Below are positions 1 to 7,680 of a stretch of 10,530 nt of DNA, piece by piece. Source of the DNA: Betaproteobacteria bacterium (GTDB lineage Bacteria; Pseudomonadota; Gammaproteobacteria; Burkholderiales; SG8-39); NCBI GenBank assembly GCA_011391185.1, contig JAABRB010000091.1:1-10530 (forward strand), in the 5' to 3' direction. The position numbers and the translations under genes are program-made. Position 1 is the stretch's first letter. Each line of letters begins with the position of its first letter. The notes beneath the pieces were generated by a model. It had not been told where the DNA came from. It searched no databases and saw only the letters and a program-made list of their open reading frames with translations.

Positions 1-3000
1 GCCGCCCTCGCCGGATCCGGCGTTGTTGCCCTGGATCAGGTTGCGCTCGACGTTCAATCCCGTGCCCGCGCCGACTTCGTTGCCGCCAGCGGCCGGCGCA
101 TAGCCCGCGACCAGGATGCCGCCGCCATGACCGCTGTCCTGGACCGTCTGGTCGAACGCCTGGTTGAACAGGATCTTGTTCTCGAAGATGCGGCCGCGAT
201 TGCTCAGGCCGTAGTGCGCGATGCCCGCGCCGTTGTCGCCCGAATAGTTGCCGCAGACAAAGTTGCGATGAACCTGATAGTCGTCGGCGCCGGTGTACAG
301 GCCAATGCCCGCACCAGGCGTGAACAGCCCGCCGTTCTGGGCGACGTGATTGTGGTGGATGCGGATGCCGTCGTTCTGCGCGTCGACTGCCACCTGGGTG
401 ACGGGATTGACCACCAGCGGCTGGCCGATGCTGATGCCGGAGGCACGCTGGCCCTGGTTGTTGCTGACGATGTTGTTGCTGATCTCGAGGTTGGTCGCGT
501 AGCCATTGACGATGATGCCGCCCGACTGGTCGGCGCCGGTGATCGTGAAGCCGTCGATGCGGGCCAGCACGCCGCCGAATACGCCCGAACGCGGCGCCAC
601 CAGGATGCCGGCCCCTTCCTCGCCCGCGAACAGCCCGGTCCCCGGCGAGTAGCCGCAGGGTCCGGAAGAGTTCTGCGCATTGTTCGGCTGGCCCGGCAGC
701 AAGCCGATCTGCTGCGTGCAGTTCACCAGGCTGTTGAGCTTATCGCGCCACAGCGCCAGCTTTTCGGTCGGCGACTGCACCGGATTGATGATCGTCGACG
801 CAGCGCCCCAGCCCTGCAGGCGGATGGGCTTCGTCATGACCAGCATGTCGAGGTAGGTGCCGGGCTCGACCATGACAAGGTCGCCGGCATTGGCGGCATC
901 GATCGCGGCCTGGATGGAGCCGCCCGCGTGCACCGCATGCACGACGGTCGCCGGCTGGCCGGTCTGGTCGATCGTCACGGCGAGCCCGTGCACGGTTTCC
1001 TTGCCGGTATCGCCGCGACGGATGCGCAACTGGCCGCTGATCGTGCCGGGGGGCACGTCAACGGTGATCTGGCCATTGGTCCACTGCGTGACGTTGACGG
1101 CCGGAACGGGCGTATTGCCGATCCAGACCTGCCCGGCAGCAGCGCCAAAGCCGAAGTCGCGCGACACCAGGACGCTGTTGTTGCTGCCGCCGACAGTTGC
1201 ATCGACGCGGTCGGCGAGCGGATCGAGAACGTCCACGTTGCCCATCGAGTAGATCACGAGTTCGCGGGAACCGGCCGCCGAGACGTAAGGTCCAGCCGCG
1301 CCGACGGTGGCGAAGTTGATGATCGGAGTGCCGCTCGGGTACTCGCAGTCGAGCTGCCAGTTGCTCGGCCCGACGAAGGCCGCGATCGGCAGCACTGGCG
1401 TGTCGAGATAGGTCGTCTGCCCCGGCTTGAAGTCCAGGGTGTAGCAGAATTGCGAATATTGCCGATTGTGGCGCGGCTCCGGAATCCAGTTGCCGTCAGC
1501 GTCCTGCGTGGTCGGTGCGTTCAGGCAGACCTGCAGCATGTTCGGCGAAACGCCCGACGGCATCGGCGTGTTGATCCGGAATGTCGACGGTACGATCGCG
1601 TTGTACGTGCCCCACTTGTCGGTGTAGGTGTGATAGACCTCGTTGCCTTCGTAGTCGCGCACGGAGACCGGGGTCCACGAGGGCGCCAGCTTTTCGCTGA
1701 AGGTCGGCGCGTTCGGGTCGAACTCGTTGGCGGCGTCGTTCAGCACGAATCCCTGGATGTGCCCCGCGATCTGCACGTCGGTGAACATGAAGAAATCGAC
1801 CGCCGCATTCTTGCCATCGGTCAGCTGCACCAGGCGGAAGTCGCAACCCGGGCGCGTGCCCTGGTTGGCCGGGTTGATTTCGATGGGACCCTCGGGCGTG
1901 GAGAAGGTCGTCAGGATCGTGCCCGCCTCATGCGCGGGCAGGCCGGTCAGTGAACCATCGGTCGCGATGCCGCCCACGCAGTACGGGGGCAACGCCTGCG
2001 GCGACACCACCATCACGTCGCCGAAGTCGACGTTCTTGTCTTCTTCCTGCTGGATCTCGTACACGTCGGTGCCGTCAGACCCGCGCGGCGTGCTGGCCTG
2101 CACGACGTAATACCCGGGGCTTAGCGCATCCGGCTCGAACGGACTGCCGAAGGCGTATCCGCCGTCGAAAACCGCCGGCCGGACCTGGTTGAAGTTCCTC
2201 AGGCCGTCGTAGCACTTGCCGCCCTGATAGAACGGGTCGGCAGGATCTCCGGGGCAGTTTTCCGGATTCGAATCGTCCCAGCTGTCGCTGTGGACCGCTT
2301 TCAGCGCATCGCCCAGGTCGAATAGCCCGTTGTTGAGATGGTCGATGTCTTCGATGCCCGGGAAATTATCGAGCGGGTGGTTATCGACGTCCGCCAGGAC
2401 CGCGGGCGTACCCGGCTCGCTCAGCGGGCCACGGCTGCCGTTGAAATTCTTGTGGTAGATGCGCCCCGTCGCGTCCGCGCGGTACAGCGCGACCTGCACG
2501 CGCGGGATGCCGGGTTCCCAGGTTTCCGGTGCCGCAAAGCGCGGGTCATTCTCCGCGCGGGTGGTCTGGTAGTAAATGACGCCCGAAATGCCGCCATTCT
2601 CGCCCGGCTCCCAGGCCTTCTTGCCCCATTCGAATACCTGCGTGCTGCCGAGGAAGGAGTTGTAGCCTTCGACGAGCGGCGGTCCGACGAAATTGAACGG
2701 GTCGGTGTTCGGCAACTCGAGCCGGCTCTGGCAATCGGATCCGGGCGTGCATTCGGGAGGATTCTGCGGCTGCGGCGCGAGCTTGCCCCTGCCATAAGCG
2801 TTGTCGACGACCGCTCCGCCTCCATCGACCGTCACCTGCACTCCCGTCGCCTTGAAGCGCGCGAAATCGACTTCGGCCACCAGCCAGCTGAAGAACGGGA
2901 ACAGCTCGTCGAAGGGCAGGTAGCCCTCGGTATCCGTGGTCGAGGAGTTGTAGATGCTGCCGTCGCGGAAGCGCAGGTTGATTGCCTGGTCGGGTATGCC

Positions 3001-4416
3001 CTTCTCGCCACTCGCGGGCTCCCAGATGCCATTTGCGTTCAAGTCATTGAACACGTAGTGATCATGGGAACCGAACCAGCGGAACGCCCCGACGTCGCCC
3101 ATGGCGCCGCCACCGGGAAGCGTGACGACCTGGGTCGCGATGATGGTGTCGAGATACTGGTCGAAGAAGACGACCTGGTAGGTGCCGTCGGCCAGGCCGC
3201 TGAAGCTGAAGTTGCTGTCTTCGTCGCACGTCACGACAGCAAGGCCGCGGGTGCCGATTTCATCGTTCAGGCCGACGCGACAGCCCGGCAACGGGTGACC
3301 GGTGGAAAAAGCGATCGTGGGCGGGCGCGCCATGCGCAGATTGCGGACCTGGCCGGTGATCGTATTGGTGCCGGTGAACGGATAGCCGGCTTCACCGGCC
3401 TGCGGGAAGTCGTTCAGGGCCGGTTCCGGGTTAACGAAGCCGATCTCCACATGGTGGCCGGCCGGCCCGAACTCCGCGAAGTAGCGGGGTTCGTTGGCCT
3501 TGACCCAGGCGTCGATCCCGCGCGTCCCCTCGACCGTCGAGGTCTGCTGCCAGCCGGTCTGCCCTTGCGGCGGCACGATCTGCACGCCGTACTTGCCGGG
3601 CGCGAGGCCCTTGATCAGCAACTCGCCCACCGCGAGGCCGTAGGGATTGCGCGCCGGGTCGGCAACCTCCTCCGCGGTCATCGTGTGCAGCGTGCCGTCG
3701 CCGAGCCTCACGACGCTGCCGTTTGCTGCGTACACGGTGCCAAACGGATTTCCAAAGGTGTCGGCCATCATCTGGCCGCCCATGTCGTAGATGAACACGG
3801 TCCAGCCGCCCAACGACGCCTCGCCGAGGTCCCACATGCCATTGATCGGCGCGCTGTCCTGGAACGCGCGCGCAAAAATCTGTGCCGTAGGCACCGGCTG
3901 GCCGGGAAGGGTGATTGTCAGACTGGCCGTCGTCAGGGCGCCGAACAGTTGCGGCGTGACCTGGCGGCCGCCCTGCGTATAGCAGCTGCCGCTGGCGGAG
4001 CAATCACGCGATGGACCGCCCAGCGGGTCCGTGCCCGGTTCGTGCTGATCGGGCAGGATTGACAGGAAATAGCGCTTCGACGTATCCGGCACCGGGATGC
4101 TGGCGGGATTCAAGTCCGAATGCCCCTGCGCCACGACGTTCATGTGGCTCTTGTGGAAATTCAGGGCCAGGGTATCGAGAGTGGTCGCGGCATCCGGCGC
4201 ATCCGGATCCACCGCCCAGGTCGAATCCTCCTCGAGCAACCAGCGGAAGCCAACGTCGGTCGTGCCCGCGCCTGCGGCCGACGACTTGACCGTGACAGTG
4301 ACGGTCCCCGGGGCGGCCAGTGCGGCAGTCGCCAGCGGCAATGTTGCGAGCCACACACTCGCGAGCAGCGCGACGGAACGGATGCGACTCGAGCAGGATG
4401 CAGTGTGCAGGGTCAT
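1..4416 (-). CDS. Giant secreted multidomain protein (SdrD-B-like, TIG-like and beta-helix modules), 3' end outside window
   Basis: The frame is open from the ATG at 4416 to the window edge: 1472 codons with no stop in the stretches checked, so the C-terminus is missing. A Shine-Dalgarno AGAGGA lies about 8 nt upstream. Residues 1-35 form a signal peptide (RIR, a hydrophobic stretch, cleavage near ALA-A). SdrD/Cna-B-like folds are suggested around 180-230, 453-530 (with a calcium-loop-like D458-x-N460-x-N462-G) and 606-650. A carboxypeptidase-regulatory-like segment lies near 882-960 and a TIG/IPT-like module near 1083-1152. From about 1158 (GGSIQAAIDAANAGD, then VEPGTY) to the edge is a right-handed beta-helix of the pectin-lyase/NosD type, with repeated N-N and GI/GG turns. 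Cysteines recur in pairs (for example C139 and C145), which fits an oxidised extracytoplasmic protein. The likely role is a surface or exported structural, adhesive or polymer-binding protein. No catalytic residues are recognised. The module names come from pattern reading and are moderately sure; export and the reading frame are very sure. Confidence 0.88.
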   Translation of the reverse strand, partial: MTLHTASCSSRIRSVALLASVWLATLPLATAALAAPGTVTVTVKSSAAGAGTTDVGFRWLLEEDSTWAVDPDAPDAATTLDTLALNFHKSHMNVVAQGHSDLNPASIPVPDTSKRYFLSILPDQHEPGTDPLGGPSRDCSASGSCYTQGGRQVTPQLFGALTTASLTITLPGQPVPTAQIFARAFQDSAPINGMWDLGEASLGGWTVFIYDMGGQMMADTFGNPFGTVYAANGSVVRLGDGTLHTMTAEEVADPARNPYGLAVGELLIKGLAPGKYGVQIVPPQGQTGWQQTSTVEGTRGIDAWVKANEPRYFAEFGPAGHHVEIGFVNPEPALNDFPQAGEAGYPFTGTNTITGQVRNLRMARPPTIAFSTGHPLPGCRVGLNDEIGTRGLAVVTCDEDSNFSFSGLADGTYQVVFFDQYLDTIIATQVVTLPGGGAMGDVGAFRWFGSHDHYVFNDLNANGIWEPASGEKGIPDQAINLRFRDGSIYNSSTTDTEGYLPFDELFPFFSWLVAEVDFARFKATGVQVTVDGGGAVVDNAYGRGKLAPQPQNPPECTPGSDCQSRLELPNTDPFNFVGPPLVEGYNSFLGSTQVFEWGKKAWEPGENGGISGVIYYQTTRAENDPRFAAPETWEPGIPRVQVALYRADATGRIYHKNFNGSRGPLSEPGTPAVLADVDNHPLDNFPGIEDIDHLNNGLFDLGDALKAVHSDSWDDSNPENCPGDPADPFYQGGKCYDGLRNFNQVRPAVFDGGYAFGSPFEPDALSPGYYVVQASTPRGSDGTDVYEIQQEEDKNVDFGDVMVVSPQALPPYCVGGIATDGSLTGLPAHEAGTILTTFSTPEGPIEINPANQGTRPGCDFRLVQLTDGKNAAVDFFMFTDVQIAGHIQGFVLNDAANEFDPNAPTFSEKLAPSWTPVSVRDYEGNEVYHTYTDKWGTYNAIVPSTFRINTPMPSGVSPNMLQVCLNAPTTQDADGNWIPEPRHNRQYSQFCYTLDFKPGQTTYLDTPVLPIAAFVGPSNWQLDCEYPSGTPIINFATVGAAGPYVSAAGSRELVIYSMGNVDVLDPLADRVDATVGGSNNSVLVSRDFGFGAAAGQVWIGNTPVPAVNVTQWTNGQITVDVPPGTISGQLRIRRGDTGKETVHGLAVTIDQTGQPATVVHAVHAGGSIQAAIDAANAGDLVMVEPGTYLDMLVMTKPIRLQGWGAASTIINPVQSPTEKLALWRDKLNSLVNCTQQIGLLPGQPNNAQNSSGPCGYSPGTGLFAGEEGAGILVAPRSGVFGGVLARIDGFTITGADQSGGIIVNGYATNLEISNNIVSNNQGQRASGISIGQPLVVNPVTQVAVDAQNDGIRIHHNHVAQNGGLFTPGAGIGLYTGADDYQVHRNFVCGNYSGDNGAGIAHYGLSNRGRIFENKILFNQAFDQTVQDSGHGGGILVAGYAPAAGGNEVGAGTGLNVERNLIQGNNAGSGEGG

Positions 4417-4427
4417 CTTCGTTTCCT

Positions 4428-4460
4428 CTTGCGCGCAAGCTGCAAAAAGTTTGCGCTTGC
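4428..4460 (-). promoter_or_regulatory. Leader hairpin and palindrome beside the RBS of the giant gene
   Basis: In the leader of the 4416 gene, 4455-4460 pairs with 4435-4440 and 4450-4454 pairs with 4442-4446. This gives an 11-bp stem with one bulged base and a 3-nt loop. Immediately beside it, 4428-4439 is the perfect palindrome CTTGCGCGCAAG, whose edge overlaps the Shine-Dalgarno (4424-4429). The arm at 4435-4440 can belong to either structure, so the two are mutually exclusive. This could be a translational control element or an operator. The function is inference; the base pairing is visible. Confidence 0.4.
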
Positions 4461-4533
4461 TCGACCTTGCGTCGTCCACCAACGCAGTCATCCCCTAGCC
4501 TGACCTCGCCCGCGTGCTGGTGAGCCCGGGCGC

Positions 4534-4539
4534 TATAAT
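4534..4539 (+). promoter_or_regulatory. Possible -10 element (TATAAT)
   Basis: This is a perfect TATAAT in a GC-rich background, inside the gap between the two minus-strand genes. On the plus strand it would start a transcript near 4546, running antisense into the transglycosylase gene. No good -35 hexamer is seen 16-18 nt upstream (about 4511-4516 reads CGCGTG). Read on the minus strand, the same AT-rich patch could instead serve a promoter for the giant gene, about 120 nt before its start codon. The strand is therefore uncertain. Confidence 0.25.
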
Positions 4540-4642
4540 TTCTCAGTTCGGAATGTACGGGATTGGAACGGCCCTGAATGCGGCGTTGATCTGGTACACG
4601 GCCGGAAAAATCTACGTAGGCGTGCTGGGTGAAATGCTGTAC

Positions 4643-5257
4643 TCAGAGTTCGATGGCCAGCGCCATCAGCCCACGGTAGACCTTCATGACCTTCGGCACG
4701 TAGCGGCGCGTCTCCTCGAATGGCGGGATCGTGCGACCATAGCGTTCGACGGCGGATTCACCGGCGTTGTAGGCCGCAAGCGCGAGCTCGAGATCGTCCT
4801 CGTAGCGATTCATCAGGTCGCGCAGGTAGCGGGCGCCGGCGCGGACGTTGTCGGCCGGATCGTTGGCATCCGACACGCCGTAGGCCTTCGCGGTCGCCGG
4901 CATCAACTGCATCAGGCCACGCGCGCCTTTGCTCGACATGGCATCCGGATCGAACCCGGATTCGACCACGATCACGGCGCGCAACAATTCCGGCTGCACG
5001 GACGCGTGCGTGGCCGCCGATTCGATGATGGAGTCATATTTCGCCGCGCGCGCGAGCATGACCGGGCTGATCCGCGCGCCGCTTTCGGTGACTTCGGGTG
5101 CGCTCTTCAGCAGCACCTCGTAGCGCGCGTCCGCCGGCACATTGGTGAAGTGCGCGACGCCTTGCTCGTCCGTGAACGTATAGATGTCCGCCAGCGCAGG
5201 CGCCGCCGCGACTGCCAGGACGGACAGGATTGCAACAGACCCCGGGCGCAGCGACAT
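4643..5257 (-). CDS. Exported lytic transglycosylase (SLT domain) with N-terminal DUF4124-like segment
   Basis: This 204-residue protein is predicted to cleave the MurNAc-GlcNAc bond of peptidoglycan in the periplasm, forming 1,6-anhydromuramic ends. Residues 1-23 are a signal peptide ending in PALA. Residues 24-50 (DIYTFTDEQGVAHFTNVP) resemble DUF4124, common in proteobacterial envelope proteins. The SLT fold follows with its motifs in order: ES at 99-100 (E99 the catalytic glutamate), GLMQLMP at 114-120, AAYNAG at 161-166 and ETRRYVPKV at 182-190. Length and organisation match small family-1 transglycosylases. The frame can be extended to a TTG at 5302, but the ATG at 5257 places the signal peptide at the N-terminus and leaves 112 bp to the divergent gene. 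No strong Shine-Dalgarno is seen for either start. It is transcribed toward the giant gene, 226 bp away, so co-expression is possible but not shown. Confidence 0.92.
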   Translation of the reverse strand: MSLRPGSVAILSVLAVAAAPALADIYTFTDEQGVAHFTNVPADARYEVLLKSAPEVTESGARISPVMLARAAKYDSIIESAATHASVQPELLRAVIVVESGFDPDAMSSKGARGLMQLMPATAKAYGVSDANDPADNVRAGARYLRDLMNRYEDDLELALAAYNAGESAVERYGRTIPPFEETRRYVPKVMKVYRGLMALAIEL

Positions 5258-5369
5258 CAGCGTAGTGAACCGGTTGCCGGGGTGTCCCGACAGGTAGGTC
5301 AATACGGTATGCCCGATGGGGGACTATTCTGCATTGCCCGCAACGCGGCCGGGACCGACAGTGCCAGCA
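5258..5369. promoter_or_regulatory. Divergent intergenic region between the transglycosylase and SCO genes
   Basis: These 112 bp separate two divergently read genes and should hold both promoters. There is a locally AT-richer patch around 5299-5310 (GTCAATACGGTAT) and another at 5322-5331 (GACTATTCTG). No convincing -35/-10 pair with 16-18 nt spacing was found on either strand. If the upstream alternative starts were used (TTG 5302 minus, ATG 5316 plus), only 13 bp would remain, which argues for the inner starts. Confidence 0.35.
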
Positions 5370-6023
5370 ATGAACGCCAAGCGCACAGGCGCGCCCGCCG
5401 CTGGTCGCCACGGTCGCATCCGGTGGGGCGCCGTCGCGCTGGCCGCACAGTTTTTCCTTTCGGCGCCGGCACCGGGCGAGGATCGCGGCAACGCGGTCAC
5501 GGATGAGCACGCCGCCCACCGCGGCATGATGGCGGCTCCCACCTACCGGGTCAGCGACGCCGAGTACACGGTGCCCGACATCGTGCTCACCGACGAACGC
5601 GGAGAGCCCGTTGCCTTGCGCGCACTGCTCGGCGGCGATCGGCCGATCGCGATCAACTTCATCTACACGTCGTGCACGACAATCTGCCCGGTCATGACGG
5701 CGACGATGCTCCAGCTGCAGCGCGTGCTGGTGCAGGAGCCGGCCAGGCCGATGTTCGTGTCAATCTCCATAGACCCGGACTACGACACGGCCACAATGCT
5801 GCGCGCCTATGCGGGGCGCTTCGGGGCCGACTGGACATTCCTGACCGGCGAGCGCGCGGAAGTACTCGAAGTCCTACAGGCGTTCTCCGCCTGGCGCGGC
5901 AACAAGACCAATCATGCCGCGATTACCCTGTTCCGGTCGGCCGGCGCCGAACACTGGACGCGCGTCGAGGGCCTGGCTTCCGCAAGTCAGCTCGCGGAAA
6001 TCTGGAAGAAGAACGTCACCTGA
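5370..6023 (+). CDS. SCO1/SenC family copper-binding thioredoxin-fold protein
   Basis: This 217-residue protein has an N-terminal membrane anchor or signal (basic RHGRIR, then a hydrophobic segment at about 18-34) and a periplasmic thioredoxin-like SCO domain. The diagnostic copper ligands are present: CTTICP with C102 and C106, and H182 in TNHAAITLF. The surrounding INFIYTSC and SISIDPDYDT segments also match the family. SCO proteins carry copper to, or reduce thiols of, the CuA site of cytochrome c oxidase; others act in wider copper or redox homeostasis. No oxidase gene is visible here, so the target is unknown. The start is uncertain: ATG 5370 is preferred, while an in-frame GTG at 5361 has GGGA about 6 nt upstream and ATG 5316 would give a longer tail. 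The cytochrome-fusion gene begins 10 nt after the stop, which indicates an operon. Confidence 0.9.
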   Translation: MNAKRTGAPAAGRHGRIRWGAVALAAQFFLSAPAPGEDRGNAVTDEHAAHRGMMAAPTYRVSDAEYTVPDIVLTDERGEPVALRALLGGDRPIAINFIYTSCTTICPVMTATMLQLQRVLVQEPARPMFVSISIDPDYDTATMLRAYAGRFGADWTFLTGERAEVLEVLQAFSAWRGNKTNHAAITLFRSAGAEHWTRVEGLASASQLAEIWKKNVT

Positions 6024-6033
6024 TCGTCGCGTG

Positions 6034-7680
6034 ATGACGGCCCACTCACCCTGTCGCGGCGCCCGATTCGCGGCGCTCTTGCTGGGTTACGTCGCTGCGG
6101 CGGCGCAGTCCGCACCGGCCGACCCGGTGACGGTCGGTCGCCAGCTGTATCTCGAAGGAGTCGGCCACGCGGGCACGCCGGTTTTGGCGACGGTGCAGGG
6201 CGACGTGGCGGTTACCGGCGCGACGATTGCCTGCGTCGGCTGCCACAAGCGCAGCGGGCTCGGCGTGTCGGAAGGCGGCCGGCGGGCGCTCGCGGTCACC
6301 GGCCCCGCACTGTTTGGGCCCGGCGGGCGGCAGGGTGGAAGTACCGTGGGATCCCGGCCCGCCTATGACGACGAGTCGCTCGCTCGCGCGATCACGCGGG
6401 GCATCGATGCCGCCGGCCGGGAACTCGAGCCGCTGATGCCGCGCTATCGGCTCGATGCCGGCGACATGCGCGCGCTCGCCGCCTACCTGCGCACACTCGG
6501 CGCCGAACCCTCGCCCGGTGTCGGCGAGACGGAACTCGAGCTGGCCACCATCGTCGCATCCGATGCACCCGCGCGCGAACGCGAGGCGGTCACCGCCGTG
6601 CTGCAGCGCTTCGCCGCCGTCAAGAACAGCGGCACGCGTCAGGAGCAGCGGCGCGCTGCGGCGTCGCGGCGGCACGTCTACGGCGAAAGGCACGCACGCA
6701 CTTTCCGACAGTGGAACCTGTCGGTCTGGACGCTCGACGGCCCGCCCGCCGACTGGTCCGCCCAGCTCGAGGCACGATACCGCGAACAGCCGCCATTTGC
6801 GCTCATATCCGGGACTGCGGGGCCGGACTGGCAGATCGTGCACGATTTCTGCGAGCGCAAAGAGCTGCCGTGCATCCTGCCCATCACCGATCTCCCGGTC
6901 GAATCCGGCATGGACCAGTACACCATCTATTATTCGGCCGGCGTGCGGCTCGACGCCCGCGTGACGGCGCGCAGCCTCGCCGAGGACTACGACGACCGGG
7001 AAGGCCGCATCCTGGTCCTCCATGTCGACGACCCGCGCGGTCAGGCCGCCAGGGACGCTTTCATTGCGGCCTGGCCCGAGGCGCGGCGTGGCAGTCTCGT
7101 CGTGCGCCCGATCGTGCCCGGCACCACCCCCTCGTTCAACGACTGGAAAGACGTGATTCACCGCGAGCGGCCCGACGTCCTCGTCGCGTGGCTGTCACCC
7201 GCGCAACTCCAGACGCTGACCTCGATCGCCTCGAGCGCAGCGACGCTGCCGCGGCGGATCTACACCGCCGCAAGCTTTACCGACTGGCGGAGCATTCGTG
7301 CACTGCCGATGTTCGAACAGCGCGTCCTGCACGTCCATCCCTACAGTCTCGCGCCGCCCGGGCAGACCCCTTTCCCCCGCGAGGAGGCGTGGCTTCGTTC
7401 CCAGAAGTTGAAAGATCTCGAAACGACTGCCGCCGTCGAAGCGTTGTTTGCCTGCCATGCGGTCGGCGAAGCGATGGCCGGCATGGCCGGCAACTACTCG
7501 CGCGAATATCTGATCGAGACGCTGGAACACATGCTGGACGGCACCGGAATGACGACACTCTATCCGGTCACGACGCTCGGGACCGGGCAGCGATTTCTCG
7601 CCAAGGGCGCCTACGTCGTGCGGCTGGCGCCCGGTACGGGCGCGGCACGTTACGTCAACGCGGGCTGGGTCCAGCCTTGA
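6034..7680 (+). CDS. Cytochrome c fused to a type-1 periplasmic ligand-binding domain
   Basis: The product is 548 residues. Residues 1-27 are a signal peptide (AALLLGYVAAAAQSA). Residues about 30-156 are a mono-heme class I cytochrome c: CVGCH at 67-71 attaches the heme with H71 as one axial ligand. M135 in LEPLMPRY is the likely second ligand, followed by the usual C-terminal helix DMRALAAYLRTLG. From about 165 to the end is a domain resembling type-1 periplasmic binding proteins (LivK/ANF-receptor fold). It alternates beta and alpha segments (LELATIVASDAP, PFALISGT, GRILVLHVDD, PDVLVAWLSP) and contains YTIYYSAGVRLDARVTA. It is probably a periplasmic electron-transfer or redox-responsive ligand-binding protein; no permease or ATPase is adjacent. 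ATG 6034 is chosen because it yields the signal peptide and lies 10 nt after the SCO stop; GTG 6031 is possible. No clear Shine-Dalgarno is seen, so translational coupling is likely. The 3' end overlaps the convergent receiver gene by 26 bp. Confidence 0.85.
   Translation: MTAHSPCRGARFAALLLGYVAAAAQSAPADPVTVGRQLYLEGVGHAGTPVLATVQGDVAVTGATIACVGCHKRSGLGVSEGGRRALAVTGPALFGPGGRQGGSTVGSRPAYDDESLARAITRGIDAAGRELEPLMPRYRLDAGDMRALAAYLRTLGAEPSPGVGETELELATIVASDAPAREREAVTAVLQRFAAVKNSGTRQEQRRAAASRRHVYGERHARTFRQWNLSVWTLDGPPADWSAQLEARYREQPPFALISGTAGPDWQIVHDFCERKELPCILPITDLPVESGMDQYTIYYSAGVRLDARVTARSLAEDYDDREGRILVLHVDDPRGQAARDAFIAAWPEARRGSLVVRPIVPGTTPSFNDWKDVIHRERPDVLVAWLSPAQLQTLTSIASSAATLPRRIYTAASFTDWRSIRALPMFEQRVLHVHPYSLAPPGQTPFPREEAWLRSQKLKDLETTAAVEALFACHAVGEAMAGMAGNYSREYLIETLEHMLDGTGMTTLYPVTTLGTGQRFLAKGAYVVRLAPGTGAARYVNAGWVQP

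Noticed and set aside
1..700. Asparagine/glycine-rich periodicity at the left edge considered as a DNA tandem repeat
   Set aside because: The periodicity is at the protein level (beta-helix coils of variable length). No exact DNA repeat unit is seen.
127..1953. Long plus-strand open frame of 608 codons
   Set aside because: It lies antisense to the clearly coding giant gene. Its product is low-complexity in Arg/Asp/Val/Ala with no fold signature, a by-product of GC-rich codon use on the other strand.
2338..4062. Long plus-strand open frame of 574 codons
   Set aside because: Also antisense to the giant gene, whose minus-strand frame gives coherent signal peptide and domain patterns through this whole stretch.
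5258..5302. TTG start extending the transglycosylase by 15 residues
   Set aside because: It would push the signal peptide inward and nearly abut the divergent gene; the ATG at 5257 gives a normal signal peptide.
4514..5506. Plus-strand frame of 330 codons
   Set aside because: Most of it is antisense to the transglycosylase and it also overlaps the SCO gene in another frame; only the first 40 codons are non-overlapping. It is kept as a low-interest observation, not as a gene.
6046..7161. Minus-strand frame of 371 codons
   Set aside because: Antisense to the cytochrome-fusion gene, with no recognisable domain.
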